From Heloderma charlesbogerti (Eukaryota; Chordata; Lepidosauria; Squamata; Helodermatidae): a stretch of 64,000 nt of DNA. The stretch lies in NCBI GenBank assembly GCA_026122225.1, contig JANEZZ010001868.1, positions 496,001 to 560,000 of the forward strand. Direction: 5' to 3'. The translations under genes and the position numbers were made by a program. The notes beneath the pieces were generated by a model. It saw only the letters and a program-made list of their open reading frames with translations, was not told the DNA's origin and searched no databases. Of this stretch, positions 31,034-43,271 are shown one piece after another (within the stretch, counting starts at the first letter, position 1; the number at the start of each line of letters is the position of its first letter).

Positions 31034-31739
31034 TCAGATGTTTGCGAGCTACATACATATGCACTCTGCTTCTGCGTGACATGCACATGCAAAAATGGCT
31101 TCCTTTTGGGCATGTTCCTCTGGCCTGTCCACCTTCTTAACCTCGGGATTGTGCAGGGGATGCTACAGAGAGATCTCCCACGCAGGGGAGCAGCTTTCTC
31201 AGCCGCCCCGTTTGCATGCAATGGGAACCTAATTATCACCCCGGCTGTGCGATCGGCGCCACCTGGAGAGTGCCAGGGTGCCTATTAGCAGGCAGTGCTC
31301 GCCCTGTCCTCTGACCTCATGCCAGTCCTCCCTTGGGTCCTTCCTTCAGCATGCCCTCCGAAGCCTCCTGGGTATTTTGAAACCTCTTGCTCGCTTCCCC
31401 CAAAGAAGCAAACGGTTCATTAGAGCGCAGACGGAGCGCTGCGTGTTGATCGCTCATCCTGAGGTTTACGGAGAAGGACAGGGCAGAGGAACATGCCCAA
31501 AGGAAGCCAGTTTTTGCACATGCACGTGTTGCAAAAGCAGAGGCCATGCAGCACTCCATTATGTAGCTCTGGCAGACCAGGCTTCCCCAACTGCATTGGA
31601 CTTCAAGTTCACATTTCCTGCCATTATTTTCTCATTCCTGATGGGCAATACCTTGGAAGAGCATGTGAAATGGGGGGGGGATAGGAAATGGAGGGCAGTT
31701 ACGTTGCTGCCCTGCAGCCCTAGTCCACAAGTTACTAGT

Positions 31740-31880
31740 CCTCAAGAACAACAAACCATCTTGTGGCACCTCAAAGACGAACAGATTGATTTATTCCTCC
31801 GTGGACACGAAAGCTTACGCCAGGGTAAGTAAATGTGCTGGTCTTTCAGGTGCTACGAGACTCTTTGTTTTTGCTGCAAC
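31740..31880. repeat. Unclassified repeat with inverted GGCACCTCAAAGAC arms
   Basis: 'ttgtggcacctcaaagacga' and 'ggtctttcaggtgctacgag' form opposed arms around 'gtggacacgaaagcttacgc'. Same family as 920-1060. Confidence 0.55.
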
Positions 31881-32094
31881 AAGTGAACCCTCTGGAAATT
31901 GGTAGCTCTCAAGAAAAATGCTTTACTAGCCTGCATGCTTGTATGTTGGCTGTGGCCTCCGGGGGACAGGAAAAGGGCAGGGTCGCTTCTGCCCCATGTT
32001 CCCACCTGTGCACATGGGAGACGTTTGCTTACACGCGCTTGAAATTCAAAATTCTGGACTGAGGGCTAAGACGCTGCCCTGTAATGCTTGTGTT

Positions 32095-32165
32095 AATCTA
32101 CAGCAGTCTTCCCCAATGTGTAGTCCAACACATCTGGAGGGTGCCAAGTTGAGGAAGGTTGATCT
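32095..32165. repeat. Palindromic MITE-like element, right arm
   Basis: 'gtgtagtccaacacatctgg' 'agggtgccaagttgagg'. Confidence 0.65.
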
Positions 32166-32764
32166 ATGGGATGTGGCAGATGCTAGACATGATTTGGCTG
32201 GACATGGGGCCTTGGGTATTCAGCTTTAAAGATGCTACTGGCTCTTCCAGCTTTAAAGTGAGTGAAGGGAAGAGAACTTCCAGCGATGTGCTAACAGGAT
32301 CTTTATTATTTGTGGGGAGGGAGGCAAGGAATGGGGGGTCTTTCCCTTTCGTCAGCCTTCTCTACAGTGTTGCCTCACTCCTGGGGGCCAGGGGAGTTAT
32401 GGAAACCATCGGCATTGCCCTGCAGGGACAGCCGCGCCTTTGACTTTGCGCCATGCCGCGCTAACGCGGAGAGATAAATTTGGAACTTGATGTCATGAGC
32501 CGCCATATCTGCTGAACATGCCGGCTTGTGTCTGTTGCCACTATACAGCATCTTCTCATAGGGGACCTGAGAGAGTAGCTTCTAATGAACTGAGGGACTC
32601 TGTGCCCCAGGTCCCTTGGGAACAGAGCTGCCAAGACCTTAGAGAGGTTCACTCTTTTTCCTTTTATGCAGTGCATTTGTTGTGAGTCCTGGCCCGGGGA
32701 GTTTACTGATCTGTCTGCAGTCGGGTCTGGTCAACGAGAAAAAAATTCACCTGCATGCCCTTAT

Positions 32765-32870
32765 GTCAGCCTTTCCCAACCTGCTTCCCTCCAGCTGAGT
32801 TGCACTGCAACACCCATGCCTCCCAGCCTAACACATCTGGAAGGTACCAATTTGGGGAACCTGGTAGACT
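32765..32870. repeat. Palindromic MITE-like element with deletion at the centre
   Basis: 'cagcctttcccaacctgctt' ... 'aacacatctggaaggtacca'. Confidence 0.6.
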
Positions 32871-33624
32871 ACACAGGGAGGGAGGAGAAGGAAGTTTTGT
32901 AAACTTTTCTGCCTGATTGCTTGGAGAGTGGCCTTGTTCACCACAGGCAACCCTGCAGTTAAGGCATGTGCCACACGTATGTTCAGATCTGTGGGGTCTT
33001 GGTTCCTTTTGCCCACCCCAGTTAACTTTCTGTTTCAAGGGTTTTTTCAGAAGGGCACTTCAGAAACAACTTCTGTTGGAAACCAAAAGCTGGAATAATA
33101 TGGGTTCTTTTTCTCTTACTTTTGTTTCCCTGGTTGGAAGCCAGGGACTTTTCCACTTCAGCTGCAAAATGAGAAGTTGCCAGGAAAAGATTTCATTGTG
33201 GGCTTTTGTGTAGGGGTGTGGGGGGAAAGATATCTGGGTCCTTGAAGGCAGAGCAGGGTGTTCAGAGGAAGGGTTAAATACCAGAGGGTCTCCTCTTGAA
33301 GAGAAACAAGTTTTCCCCCTTCTCTCTCTCACTCTCGCACGCACACGCAAAGCACATTGTCATTTTGCACTGTACAGTAGTCGCAAGAATCAGCTCTTTC
33401 CAGCCATCTGGTAGGCCATGGGGAGGGGGGAACCGACCCATTCAGATGTCGAGAGCTCAGCTCAATTCTCAATTCTTGTTGAATAACAATCTGTGCGTGT
33501 TTCCTGTGCATAAGAAGGCAGAGGTTTAAAAGTGCTAGCAGCGTATGGGAAATCTCAGAAGTGGAGGGGGTGATCAATACCATTTCCAGGGGGCAGCTGT
33601 GGGGCCAGGAGCAGATTCTTGAAC

Positions 33625-33695
33625 AGATGAGTCTTCCCCAACTTGACACCCTCCAGACTACAACTCCTATCATCCCCCCAGCCAGCATGGGAAGC
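33625..33695. repeat. Palindromic MITE-like element, left arm
   Basis: 'gtcttccccaacttgacacc' 'ctccagactacaactcctat' 'catcccccc'. Confidence 0.65.
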
Positions 33696-33896
33696 TCAGT
33701 CCTGTACCCCACAACAGATGGCAGAACGCTCCTGGTCTCCTGGGTCTCTCGCCAGAGGAGTTCTTTCCTTGGCTATCAAGGCTGTAGCCCTTATTCAACC
33801 TATTTGAGCCCCAAAGGAATAATATCGATATCTGTGTTCACTTTACGTCTGTGACTTGGCTAAATATTTTTCTTCTCTCTGCTTTCTTCTCTACAG

Positions 33897-33944
33897 GACT
33901 CCGTGGTGCTGAAGCCATCGATTCAGTTTCAAGGAAGCCAAGGG
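33897..33944 (+). CDS. ELL: ELL exon 2 (residues 45-60)
   Basis: 48 nt encode DSVVLKPSIQFQGSQG; human has DSVSLRPSIRFQGSQG (from memory). The acceptor is tctctacag after a long pyrimidine tract and the donor is a perfect GTAAGT. Exon length is a multiple of three and both borders are phase 0, so skipping it would preserve frame. Confidence 0.97.
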
Positions 33945-34436
33945 GTAAGTTGAAAGGCTGTGCTTAGATGTCGTTGTTCATTTGTGGGATTTGCAGAGAT
34001 AATTTTTTTAAACCTCTGGGGGAGTTGAGGCCTGTGAATCCAGGGGCCGTTGCTTCATCCGAGTCCTCCTTGAGGTGGTAGAACTGCACGTTACAAGGGA
34101 ATTACAACGTTCCCTGGTGCCACTGTTGTGCTGGCTGAGGGTGGGATTTACTGAGGAGAATTAAGAGTGACAGAGGTGCTGAGCGTACCACTCATGGATC
34201 CTCCACTGCAAATGCCTTTTCCATCTTTTTCTTTCTCTCTCTGGCTCCCTCCCCCCACCCCAAACCTCCGTCATTTTCAACAGTTTATTTCTACACTTCA
34301 CTTCTGGTTTTAGGACCAGAGTGGTGAAACAGGCACTTCTGTCAACTTGAGGAGGTGGGGTGGGTGCATTTGCCTGGGAGAGCTGGTGGCTATGGGAGGG
34401 TTAAGCAGCTACCTCTTTAAATATTTAATTTGCCGC

Positions 34437-34890
34437 TTCAACACCTTTCATTTATTACATTTCTAAACCGCCTGACAGCCAAAACTCTCTGGGTAGGTTG
34501 GCAAAGATTAAAACCCTAAAAAATGCAACGTGATAACATCTTAAAATCATTTACATGCAAAAAATAGAAGGCAATTTTACATGATCGACAATAAAAAATC
34601 CCAGGACCTGTTGACAAAGATGATAACATTGGCACCATGCGGACCTCACTGGGGAGATCGTTCCATAATCTGGAGGCCACCCACAAGAAGGCCCTCCCCT
34701 TGTTACCATCCTCCGAGCCTCTCTCGGAGAAGGACCTTAGATGACAATCGTAGTATATGGGCAGGTTCATACGGGGAGTGGTGTGCTGTCAGGTATTGCC
34801 TTCCCAAGCCGTGTAAAGCTTTATAAGTCAAAACCAGTGCCTTGAATTTGGCTCTGAAACATACAGGCAGCCTGCAACAGATTTCTACAA
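34437..34890 (-). mobile_element. L2-clade LINE 3' part
   Basis: Minus-strand text includes RAFLWVASRLWNDLPSEVR, YKALHGLGRQYLT and the tail 'ttattacatttctaaaccgc' at the left end. Confidence 0.8.
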
Positions 34891-34909
34891 AATCGCAAAA
34901 TAACTCCTT

Positions 34910-35060
34910 CCAGCTACCTTCCTTGACCTGCTGTGCTCTGGATGTGTTGGCCTGCAAATCCCAGCATACCCCAGACTGCAAAGCTGGCTGGGCATGCTGG
35001 GAGTTGCAGTCGTATATAGCCATCTATACGGAGGTAATATGTCGCCATCTTGGCTAGTAG
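34910..35060. repeat. Palindromic MITE-like element
   Basis: 'gctctggatgtgttggcctg' 'caaatcccagcatacc' and 'gctgggcatgctgggagttg' flank a short centre. Confidence 0.6.
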
Positions 35061-35079
35061 CTCTTGATCGCCTCCGTGA

Positions 35080-36405
35080 AATGGGAACGTTAAAGAGAGC
35101 AGAGTTTGGTGGACCCATGAGTGCTCCTTGAGAAAGGCATGGCTTAATCATCTGCCAAGCCAGTAAAATAAAATTTAAAAACCCCACGCGCAATTAATAA
35201 CCATTCAAGCCACAGAGTAAACTCCAAAAGCCCCAATGGATGAAATAGATTTTGGCAGTTGCCATGATCATCGGCACTTCGCAGATTTGTCCGGGAACAC
35301 CCTCTCTCTTGTCAGTGCCTGCTTCTCCTCTGACAGAGATCTTCAGGAGATCGAGCCAGATTTGCACACATGTGTGATTGGCGTGTAAGAGTTGAGGAAC
35401 GCGGGGCTTCACCCTCGGCTCTCAATTGCCCTTAAGCTTTCACTGTGTCCAAACACCTGGTGATGCCCAAGCGATGCCCATTGAGGCCTTCGGAGTCATT
35501 GCTGGGGTTAATTACAAGCAGGGCCAGCGTCAAGATTTGGCATGGTCGGGCACCTGCCCAGGGCCCATACCCCAGCAGGGGCATGCTGACAAGAACCCCC
35601 TGGAGTTGCACCTCCTTTTTCCCATTTCAGCCTGCTTGTCCACCTGACGGCAGCACCCAGACGGCGGCAGCAGAGAGAAGGCGAATCAGCAGATGTCGCT
35701 GCCTACTTTCTCCCTGGCTCTTCACCTGTCGAGCAAGCAAATGGCAGCAGTGATGAGGAAGAGTGACTGGTGACCATGGTGGTAGACTCACTGAGGGAGG
35801 AGGGGGCCCGCAGAGGGCCCTCCAAAGCCCAGAGGCAGCACTGCTTAGAAGATAGGACTTTGGGAGCTCTGAACTTTGGCCGTCTGCCTAACTTCTTCCC
35901 CGCCCCCCATTCCTTGTGACTGAACAAATTGCACAACGCAAGCATGCTATGCAAACCTGCATGACTCATGCAAGCCGCGGCTGTGTGCAGCTGCTCTGAG
36001 CATGGACGATCTTTGCCCAACGTGGCTGGGGATTCTCACACAGGACCCGGGTGCTGTCAGGAGGGCCAGCTGCTTCTGTGAGCTGGCCGCCTTGAACTCC
36101 TGTGTGGTGCGGATGATTAGCGCAGGCAGAGGAGGGCAGCAGGGGTGCAGGTGCTTGGTTAGTCCACGGACTTAAAGGGCAAAGCACCGTGCCTTCAGTC
36201 TGGGGAGCGCAGCTTCTCCCCTGAACCGAGCGAGACGGGAGTTAATTGGTGCCCTGACGCCTGCTGCCTAAAGAGGGAGGCTGGTCCGTTGCAAGCTAAA
36301 GAGAGTTCTGGCAGGTGTGGTGGCTTAGGAGTGTGGGCACAACCCCCACGTGCCTCTCTTGACAGTGGCTGATGGGTTGCACTTCCCTTGAAAAATCCAG
36401 AGGCA
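35080..36405 (+). other. ELL intron 2 interval without recognised genes
   Basis: Contains a short repeat-like phrase 'gcacctgcccagggcccata' near 35550 and an (AG)n run at 36409-36427 at its right end. No exon recognised. Confidence 0.4.
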
Positions 36406-36431
36406 CACAGAGAGAGAGAGAGAGAGCACTA

Positions 36432-37200
36432 TAGAATCATAGAATAGTAGGGTTGGAAGAGGCCTGTAGGACCATACAGTCCAAGCCCCTGCTCAGTGCA
36501 GGAATCCAAGTCAGAGCATCCCTGACAGGTGGCTGTCCAGCTTCATAGAATCATACACTAGTAGGGTTGGAAGGGACCTGTAAGACCATTGAAACCACCC
36601 CCCTGCTCAGTGCAGGAATCCAAATTAAAGCATCCCTGACAGGTGGCTGTTCAGTCTCATCTTGAATGCCTCCAGAGTGGGAGAGCCCACCACCTCCCTA
36701 GGTAACTGGTCCCACTGTCGTACTAGTCAGGACATTTTTCCTGATGTTCAGCCGGAATCTGGCTCCCTGTCACTTGAGCCCATTCTTCCGTGTCCTGCAC
36801 TCTGGGATGATCAAGAAGAGATCCTGGCCTTCCTCTCTGTGACAACCTTTCAAGTACTTGAAGGGTGCTATCAGATCTCCCCTCAGTCTTCTCAAGGCTA
36901 AACATGCCCACTTCTTTCAACTTCTCCTCGTAAGGGCTTTGTTTCCAGTCCCCTGATCATCTTTATTGCCCTCTGAACTATCTCCAGTTTGTGTCCTTCT
37001 TAAAGCGTGGTGCCCAGAATTGGACACAGTACTCCAGATGAGGCCTAACCAGTGCTGAGTAGAGGGGAACTAGTACTTCCCAGGATTTGGAAGCTAGACT
37101 TCTATTCGTGCAGCCCAAAATCTCATTTGTCTTTTTTGCAGCCACATCACATTGTGGGCTTGTGTTCAGCTTGTGATCTATAACAATTCTGAGATCCTTT
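36432..37200 (-). mobile_element. CR1 LINE (type A) with a second CR1 tail directly before it
   Basis: 36432-36544 is a 113-bp CR1 3' end. At 36545 a new 3' end starts ('catagaatcatacactagta') and continues into ORF2 to about 37190 (DVAAKK-like 'cttttttgcagccacatcac'). Both are in minus orientation. Confidence 0.88.
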
Positions 37201-37374
37201 TTGAAACGAAGAGAACTTGGAAGGGAAGCGAAGAAACCAGTCTGACTGACAAGGGTAGAGAAGAGCTCTCACCACCTTCTGAATGAGGGCGGTCACATGG
37301 CTCTCACCTTCAAAAGGCCTGCTCTGCCCCATTTCAGACTTGAAAATGCCTCTTGTGGGAGGGTGTAGCCTTCC

Positions 37375-37490
37375 TCAGCATGGCAGTCTCCAGATGGGTT
37401 GGACCGCAAGTTCCATCATCCCCCCAATTGGGATGGATGGGATCTGTGGTCCCACACATCTGGGGGGGCACCAGGTTGCCTGGCCTAACT
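37375..37490. repeat. Palindromic MITE-like element, diverged
   Basis: 'gtctccagatgggttggacc' 'gcaagttccatcatcccccc' and 'gggatctgtggtcccacaca'. Confidence 0.6.
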
Positions 37491-37499
37491 CCCCTTTGG

Positions 37500-39050
37500 C
37501 TCATGTGAACCAGCACTTGGTGTCACCGCTGCTTTGGAGCTGAGGAGTTCACGAGCTGAGTTCACTGAGATGCGGTCTGTTGACCATTCCATTCAAACGT
37601 TCACAGTGAAAACTTCCACGGGTGAGGGTGGCCTGCCACGGTTCGTCAGCCAGTTCAGCACCCAGGACAATGCTCTCCACCACGTGCCGCTTTTCAGCTT
37701 CCAGACCCATCCATCCAGCTGCTGCAGGCACTCGATGGGCTGGACCTTGGCCTGATCCAGCCAGGCAGGGCTGACAAGTTCCATCTTGGCTCCAAGGCAT
37801 GTTTTCTTGCACATGTGCTTGGTTCCAAGCGAGAGGCAAACTTGGTCACCTTTTTTGAGACTGGAGAAGGAGAAACAGTCAGTGTCCAAGGATCTGGATG
37901 ATGGGAGTGCATCGCAGCCTCATTCACCCTCCTTAAGACCAGCTCTTGTGCCCCCCAGGGAACTGTAGTTGAACACAGCTGGAGGGCGCGAAGTCGAGGC
38001 CGCTGAAGCCCGTGTAAACGTCCTCCTCACCTCCCGGAAGTGCCCCCCTCCTCTCTTTTCCTAGCTGGCCCTGCCGACCTCTCCTTGAACTGGCTTCTCT
38101 CTCATCAGGCCTTCTCCACACCTCATGAACTCAGATCCAGAAGACTCCGAAGGTGCAAAAAAAAGGGGTCAGAACCACTGTCACCACTGCACGCACTCTG
38201 ACCTCCAAGCAAGTGCACGGGAAGGGCAGGAGCGAAAACGTGCAGCCTTAATTCTTTCCCCAAAGGCCTGAACGGGCCACATTTTAAGATATGTAGTGGC
38301 TTAAAAATAAATAAATCCCCTTTTCCTTTCATATTTAGTCAGCCAGAGAAGGAACAGCTGCAGGACACTTGTTTTTGCCTGTCCCTGCTGGAAAGAACAC
38401 GTATAAGAACTCTGAAACTCAGAACCAGGGCCTATGTTTTGCTTTCTGTTTTTTTCCCCCCTTCTCCCTCCCAAACCTTTTCCTTTTGTGTTGTGTCTTT
38501 TTGACTGTAGGATTGAGGGCATAGACAGTCTCATTCTTAATCTTTGTAAGCTGCTCTGAGCGAATAGCAGGCTCAAAATGCTATCAATAATCAGGCTAGC
38601 ATTTGGAATATTAATGCTACTGTCCCCTTCAGCCCCAAGGCAGTGACAAGGTGGAAGGCCCAGCCCAAGCCCTGCTTCCAGGCATTTGCTGTTCCACCTG
38701 CCTTATTGAGCCACTCACTTCTTCCTCCCTTTTTAAAAAAAATTCTGCTGTGCCAGTTTTCAATATTGCACCCTCACAAAAAAACCCCAGAACGTGGAAC
38801 TGAGGACAGAATCAAGCTCCTTGAGCATCTTTGGTTTTCAGGTTCCAAGTCCTCATGACTGCAAAGATCTGCTTGAGATCTTGGGTTGGGAAAGCACAGG
38901 GTCAGGTCAGGGCTTCAACCCAGATGCCTGTACGGAAGGACACCGTGGTTGATGGTATCAAAAGCCAGCGAGAAGTCCTAAGAATCAACGGGGTCGCACT
39001 CCCTGTCTCTCTCTCAGGAGAGGTCACCCTGCAGGGATTCCAAGGCCATT
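37500..39050 (+). other. ELL intron 2 interval, mostly unique
   Basis: A reversed copy of the GACACACAAGGAAAAAGG family lies near 38455-38510. Nothing else is recognised; no exon signals. Confidence 0.4.
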
Positions 39051-39860
39051 TCCATCATCATCATCATTAATTATTACTACTACTGCTACTACTACTATTA
39101 CTATTTATTACATTTCTATACCACCCAGTAGCCAGAGCTCTCTGGGGTTTACAAAGATTAAAAACATTAAAAATACAATATACAGAGATTAAAAAACATT
39201 TACATAAAAAAAACACATGAACAGACAATATACACAAAAGAAATGTATATCTAAAACAACTTCAAAGAATTTCAAAAGCAAACAACCATAACACATTCCA
39301 GGATCGATTAAAACTTATCATATGCTGCCGAATGCCTGAGAGAAGAGAAAGGTCTTAACTTGGCACCGTAAAGATAACAATGTTGGTGCCAGGCGGGCTT
39401 CATCGGGGAGATCATTCCATAATTTGGGGGCCACCACCGAAAAGGCCCTCTCCCTTGTCGACGTCTTCCAAGCTTCCCCCGGTGTAGGTAGCTAGAGGAG
39501 GACCTTAGATGTTGAGTGTAGTATATGGGTAGGTTCGTGTCGGGAAAGGCACTCCCTTAGGTATTGTGGTCCCAAGCCGTGTAAGGCTTTATAGGTTAAA
39601 ACCAGTACCTTGAATTGGGCTTGGAAACATACAGGCAGCCAATGCAAGCAGGCCAAAGTCGGTCTTACATGTTCGGACCTTCTGGTCCCTGTTAGCAATC
39701 TGGCTGCCGCATTTTGCTCGAGCTGCAATTTCCGAACCATCTTCAAAGGCAGCCCCACGGAGAGTGCATTGCAGTAATCTAACTTTGAGATTACCAGAGC
39801 ATAGACAACTGAAGCCATGGACCCTGTCCATCCTACTACCAGCCCCAAAGCTCAATTAAA
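39050..39860 (-). mobile_element. L2-clade LINE with (CAT)n/(TAC)n at its 3' end
   Basis: The microsatellite 39050-39108 is followed by the reversed 3' tail (39110) and then RT coding on the minus strand: SKLDYCNALSVGLPLKMVR, AAARLLTGT, CLHWLPVCFQAQFKVL and YKALHGLGPQYL. One uninterrupted frame, 39492-39848. Confidence 0.9.
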
Positions 39861-40029
39861 ATGCGTCTAGAAAAGGCGAAGTTTCCCAGATGGCGTAATT
39901 GATGGAGGTTGCAGAATTGAATCCTGTTGTGGTGCAGAATTTTAATTCCACCTCATCCCTCGCCGAGACGGAATGCGCGATGTTCAAAGGTAGCAGGAAG
40001 GCGGGAAGCTGCCTCCCACCAGACCGCCA

Positions 40030-40145
40030 CCCATATAGAAGTCTTCCCCAGCCTGGTACCCTCTAGATCTGTTGGACTGTTGGCTGAGAATGATGGAAAT
40101 TGCAGTCCCAACACATCTGGAGGCCACAGGGTTGGGGAAAGACTT
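40030..40145. repeat. Palindromic MITE-like element
   Basis: 'taccctctagatctgttgga' and 'ttgcagtcccaacacatctg' 'gaggccacagggttgggg'. Confidence 0.7.
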
Positions 40146-40439
40146 GTTTCTGCCAACAGGCAATATGGGGTTGGCTCGAAACCATATGAAATGGTTGTTC
40201 AAGCATCCAGACTGCTTCATGGCCATTGCCAGGCTATTGTAGTCCTTACAACAACCAGCGAAGCGGGCCGGCCCTTATCTTGTGGACAGGTGTTGAGAAG
40301 AGGAGCTTGACCAAAGGCTAACTTTGTGAGTTCCCAGCCGAGGCAAGATCAGCAAGACGTTTCTTGGAAGGCCGGGGTAGGAGCGTATGCCCATGTTGTG
40401 AAACTGGGATGGACCTCAAAATGAGCCGTTTCCCACTTT

Positions 40440-41395
40440 AACTGCCACCACACTTGGAATACTGTGGACCGTTCTGGTCACCACACCAAAACAAAAGATA
40501 TTGTAGAGCTGGAAGAAGTGCAGAAAAGGACATAAGAAAATCGGAAGAGCCATTCTGGACCAGACCAAGGGTCCATCTAGTCCAGCATTCTGTCCACACA
40601 GTGGCCAACCAGCTGTTGACCAGGAACTCACAAGCAGGACATGAGTGCAGCAGCATCCTCCCACCCATGTTCCCCAGCAGCTGGTGTCCATAGGCTCACT
40701 GCCTCTGGTCCTGGAAGTAGCACGTAGCCATGAAGACTAGTAGCCATCGATAGCCTTTTCCTCCAGGAATTTGTCCAACCTCCTTTGAAAGCCGTCCAAG
40801 TTGGTGGCGAATACCATAGTTTAAGTATGTGCTGTGTGAAGAAGTCCTTCACACTAAAATTTTCAAGGGGCTGGAGCATCTCCCCTATGAGAGAAGGTTA
40901 CAACAGCTGGGATTGTTTAGCTTGGAAAAAAGGAGGGAGACATGATAGACATAAGTCTACAGAATTATGCCTGGTGTGGAGAATGTGGAGTGGGAAACAT
41001 TTTTCTCCTTCTCTCCTAATACTGGAACCCAGTGGGGTCATCCTATGAAGCTGATGGGTGGGAGATTCAGAACAGGTCAAAGGAAGTCCTTCACACAGTG
41101 CAGAGTTAAACTATGGAACTCCCTACCATAGGATGTAACGATGGCCACGAGTTTGGATGGCTTTGAAAGGGGGTTGGACGTATTCCTGGAGGAGAAGGCT
41201 ATCAACAGCTACTAGTCTCGATGGCTCTGTGCTACCTCCAGGACCAGAGGACACCAGCTGCTGGGGAACATGGGCGGGAGGGTGCTGTTTTGCTCATGCC
41301 CTGCTTGTGGGGTCCTGAGCGACAGTAGGTTGGCTGCTGTATGAACAGAATGCTGGACTAGATGGACCCCGGGTCCAGTCTAGCAGGGCTGATGT
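40440..41395 (+). mobile_element. CR1 LINE (type B), interrupted by an inverted CR1
   Basis: Plus-strand ORF2 text starts at 40440 ('ccacacttggaatactgtgg' ... 'agaagtgcagaaaaggac'), is interrupted at about 40530 and resumes at about 40862 ('tcaaggggctggagcatctc') to the 3' end at 41395. Confidence 0.85.
40530..40860 (-). mobile_element. CR1 LINE (type B) 3' end nested in the copy above
   Basis: Starts with the reversed tail 'accaagggtccatctagtcc' and ends near 'gtgtgaagaagtccttcac'. Opposite orientation to its host copy, so it can pair with 41090-41395. Confidence 0.85.
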
Positions 41396-41478
41396 TCTGA
41401 ACTTCTGGAAATCCTTTTTAGTTCAGATATGAATTCCCACCAGAAAAACAAAACTGCCGTTATTCTATTCCTGGGGCT
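41385..41478 (+). repeat. 94-bp perfect inverted duplicate, copy 1 (ELL intron 2)
   Basis: Exact reverse complement of 55748-55841. The first 18 bp are the end of a CR1, the remaining 76 bp ('ttctggaaatcctttttagt' ... 'attctattcctggggct') are not CR1 sequence that I recognise. Confidence 0.93.
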
Positions 41479-42175
41479 GCTCGGTCGAAACCAGGCATTT
41501 TCTCATTTCTGTGTTGTTTCGAGCAATTGCTGGTACGGGAGCAAAAGTCGCAGCTGCAGCCGTTCTATTTTTAAGGGCAGGTGGCAGCCAGAGAAATAAA
41601 CAGCAGCAGCATCTCCCTACCCTTAGAGAGCGCCTGCCGCCTCTGCTGAGCAGCCCAGAGTCCCTTGAGCGTCTGCCGTAAATAATCATTCCCGGGAACC
41701 ATTGGTGAGATCCCCTCCAGCACCGAAACAAGCCTGGTCTCTTAACATAAATGTTAATGAGGGACTGGAAGTGGTGTGGCGTGGCCCTTTCTCCCCGCCT
41801 CGCTTTGTGAGGCTTTCAAAGGAATTCTGCAAAAGTACCGAAAGTGCCATAAAAGGGTGGGGAATTCCATCAGCAACCGCCACTCGGTGTCTGGGTGGCC
41901 TTGTTTGCTTGTAGGCCCTGTGTGGAGCCGAGGGCTTTGTTTGGGTTAATGCCTCCTTGCATGTAGAAAACCGGCTTCTCAGGGTTTTTCCCTGACAGGC
42001 TATTTTTCTACATGTGGGTTGTCTTTGAGTGTTCTTTTCATAGGGAAGCATTTAAATAGTTGGTGAGAACAATGCAAAGGGCCTACTCTGTGACAGCCCC
42101 AGAACTCCTTCCCCCAAGAGATCCACCGTTCCCCTTCCCCTTTGGTCTTTGTTGCCAGTTAAAGAGTTTTCTCCT
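41479..42175 (+). other. Low-repeat interval in ELL intron 2, candidate regulatory DNA
   Basis: About 700 bp with no recognised transposon, containing AT-rich homeodomain-like words (taaataatcatt, acataaatgttaatgag) and short inverted repeats (ctacatg...catgtag at about 41958 and 42009). Confidence 0.35.
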
Positions 42176-42262
42176 TGCTCTGACTTGGACTCCTGCATTG
42201 AGCAGGGGGTTGGACTCGATGGTCTTATAGGCCCCTTCCAACCCTGCTATTCTATGATTCTA
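42176..42262 (+). mobile_element. CR1 LINE 3' tip (type A)
   Basis: 'ttgagcagggggttggactc' 'gatggtcttataggcccctt' 'ctattctatgattcta'. Confidence 0.85.
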
Positions 42263-42289
42263 AGCGTTTAGCTTGCCTTTTCTTTGATT

Positions 42290-42482
42290 TCTTCCCTTTT
42301 CCTGTGATCCCCTCTTTTCTTGTCTCCCTCTCATAGTTTTGATTTACTCTGCTGTCATCTACTGGCCGATTATGATTTGGTTGTATTTATTTTTTCTGGA
42401 TTTCTTTTTAAACATTGTAAGCTGTTTTGAACATTCCTTGTTAGAGGGGGAAGGCAAGTTAAAAGCCCCATCAATAAATGCA
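42290..42482 (+). mobile_element. LINE 3' tail, unclassified
   Basis: 'cattgtaagctgttttgaac' and 'aaggcaagttaaaagccccatcaataaa' (split at 42450) resemble the tail seen at 38540-38590. Confidence 0.4.
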
Positions 42483-42799
42483 GACAGGTTATAAAAGAAT
42501 GACTACAATTCAGATATTTAAACATGGACACATACAGAAACTGTGTTCAGCCTCCCTGGGGTCCCCCCACCCCCGGTCTCTAGTGAGTTGCAGCTCACAT
42601 CATCAGTCTTTCCGTCTCTCTCTGCCTCCCCCCGCCCCAATTTCTCACTACTTGTTTCCCAAACTTCAGCGTTTGGTCATTTTTAACGGTTAGATTAAAC
42701 TTCGGGTTGTCGTGCTTAAAAACAAAATTACTGTTTTTTTTTAATGCAAGTACCATCTTGGGAGAGGCATTCTCTCCCATGCAAGAGCATGCCTCATCT

Positions 42800-42945
42800 T
42801 AGAATAGTGTTCCTAGACTCAGGGGCAAAGCCCCCACTGTGCACACAGGAGGTCCCAGGTTCAAGCCCCAGAGCGTGTCCAGGGAGTTCAGGTAGCAACT
42901 GATGAACTGCTGGGAAGAGCTACCAGTCAATGTAGACACTGGGGC
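42800..42945 (+). mobile_element. tRNA-derived SINE, diverged
   Basis: 'caggaggtcccaggttcaag' 'ccccagagcg' is the B-box part; 'gaagagctaccagtcaatgt' 'agacactggg' the body. Confidence 0.65.
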
Positions 42946-43190
42946 TGTTCACACAACATGCTCACCCCCACTCAGCAGTTGCACGTGGGTTGTTGGTTGA
43001 ACTATGAGTTAGCGTGTTAGCTTGTTAGCCACCCTGACAACCCAACAGTTAGCCACGGGTTCTCAAAGTGGCCTGTTCGAGGAAAATAAGACATGCCGCA
43101 GAAAATGCCCTGGGTTCAGACAACCCGCTAACCCATGGTTCGACAAACCACACTCTACCACAGCAAACCCAGTCGCTCATTGTGCTAGGC
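42946..43190. repeat. DNA-transposon-like repeat with ACAACCC inverted motifs
   Basis: 'ctgttcacacaacatgctca' , 'gtgggttgttggttgaacta' , 'cagacaacccgctaacccat' 'ggttcgac'. Related to 23650-23885. Confidence 0.5.
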
Positions 43191-43271
43191 AAGAGGTGGG
43201 CAACTTTTGGGGGTGGGAGCTGCACTGGCTCTGGCAGAGCCCTTTGGCAGGTGAAAGAGTGAGTGGGGCTT

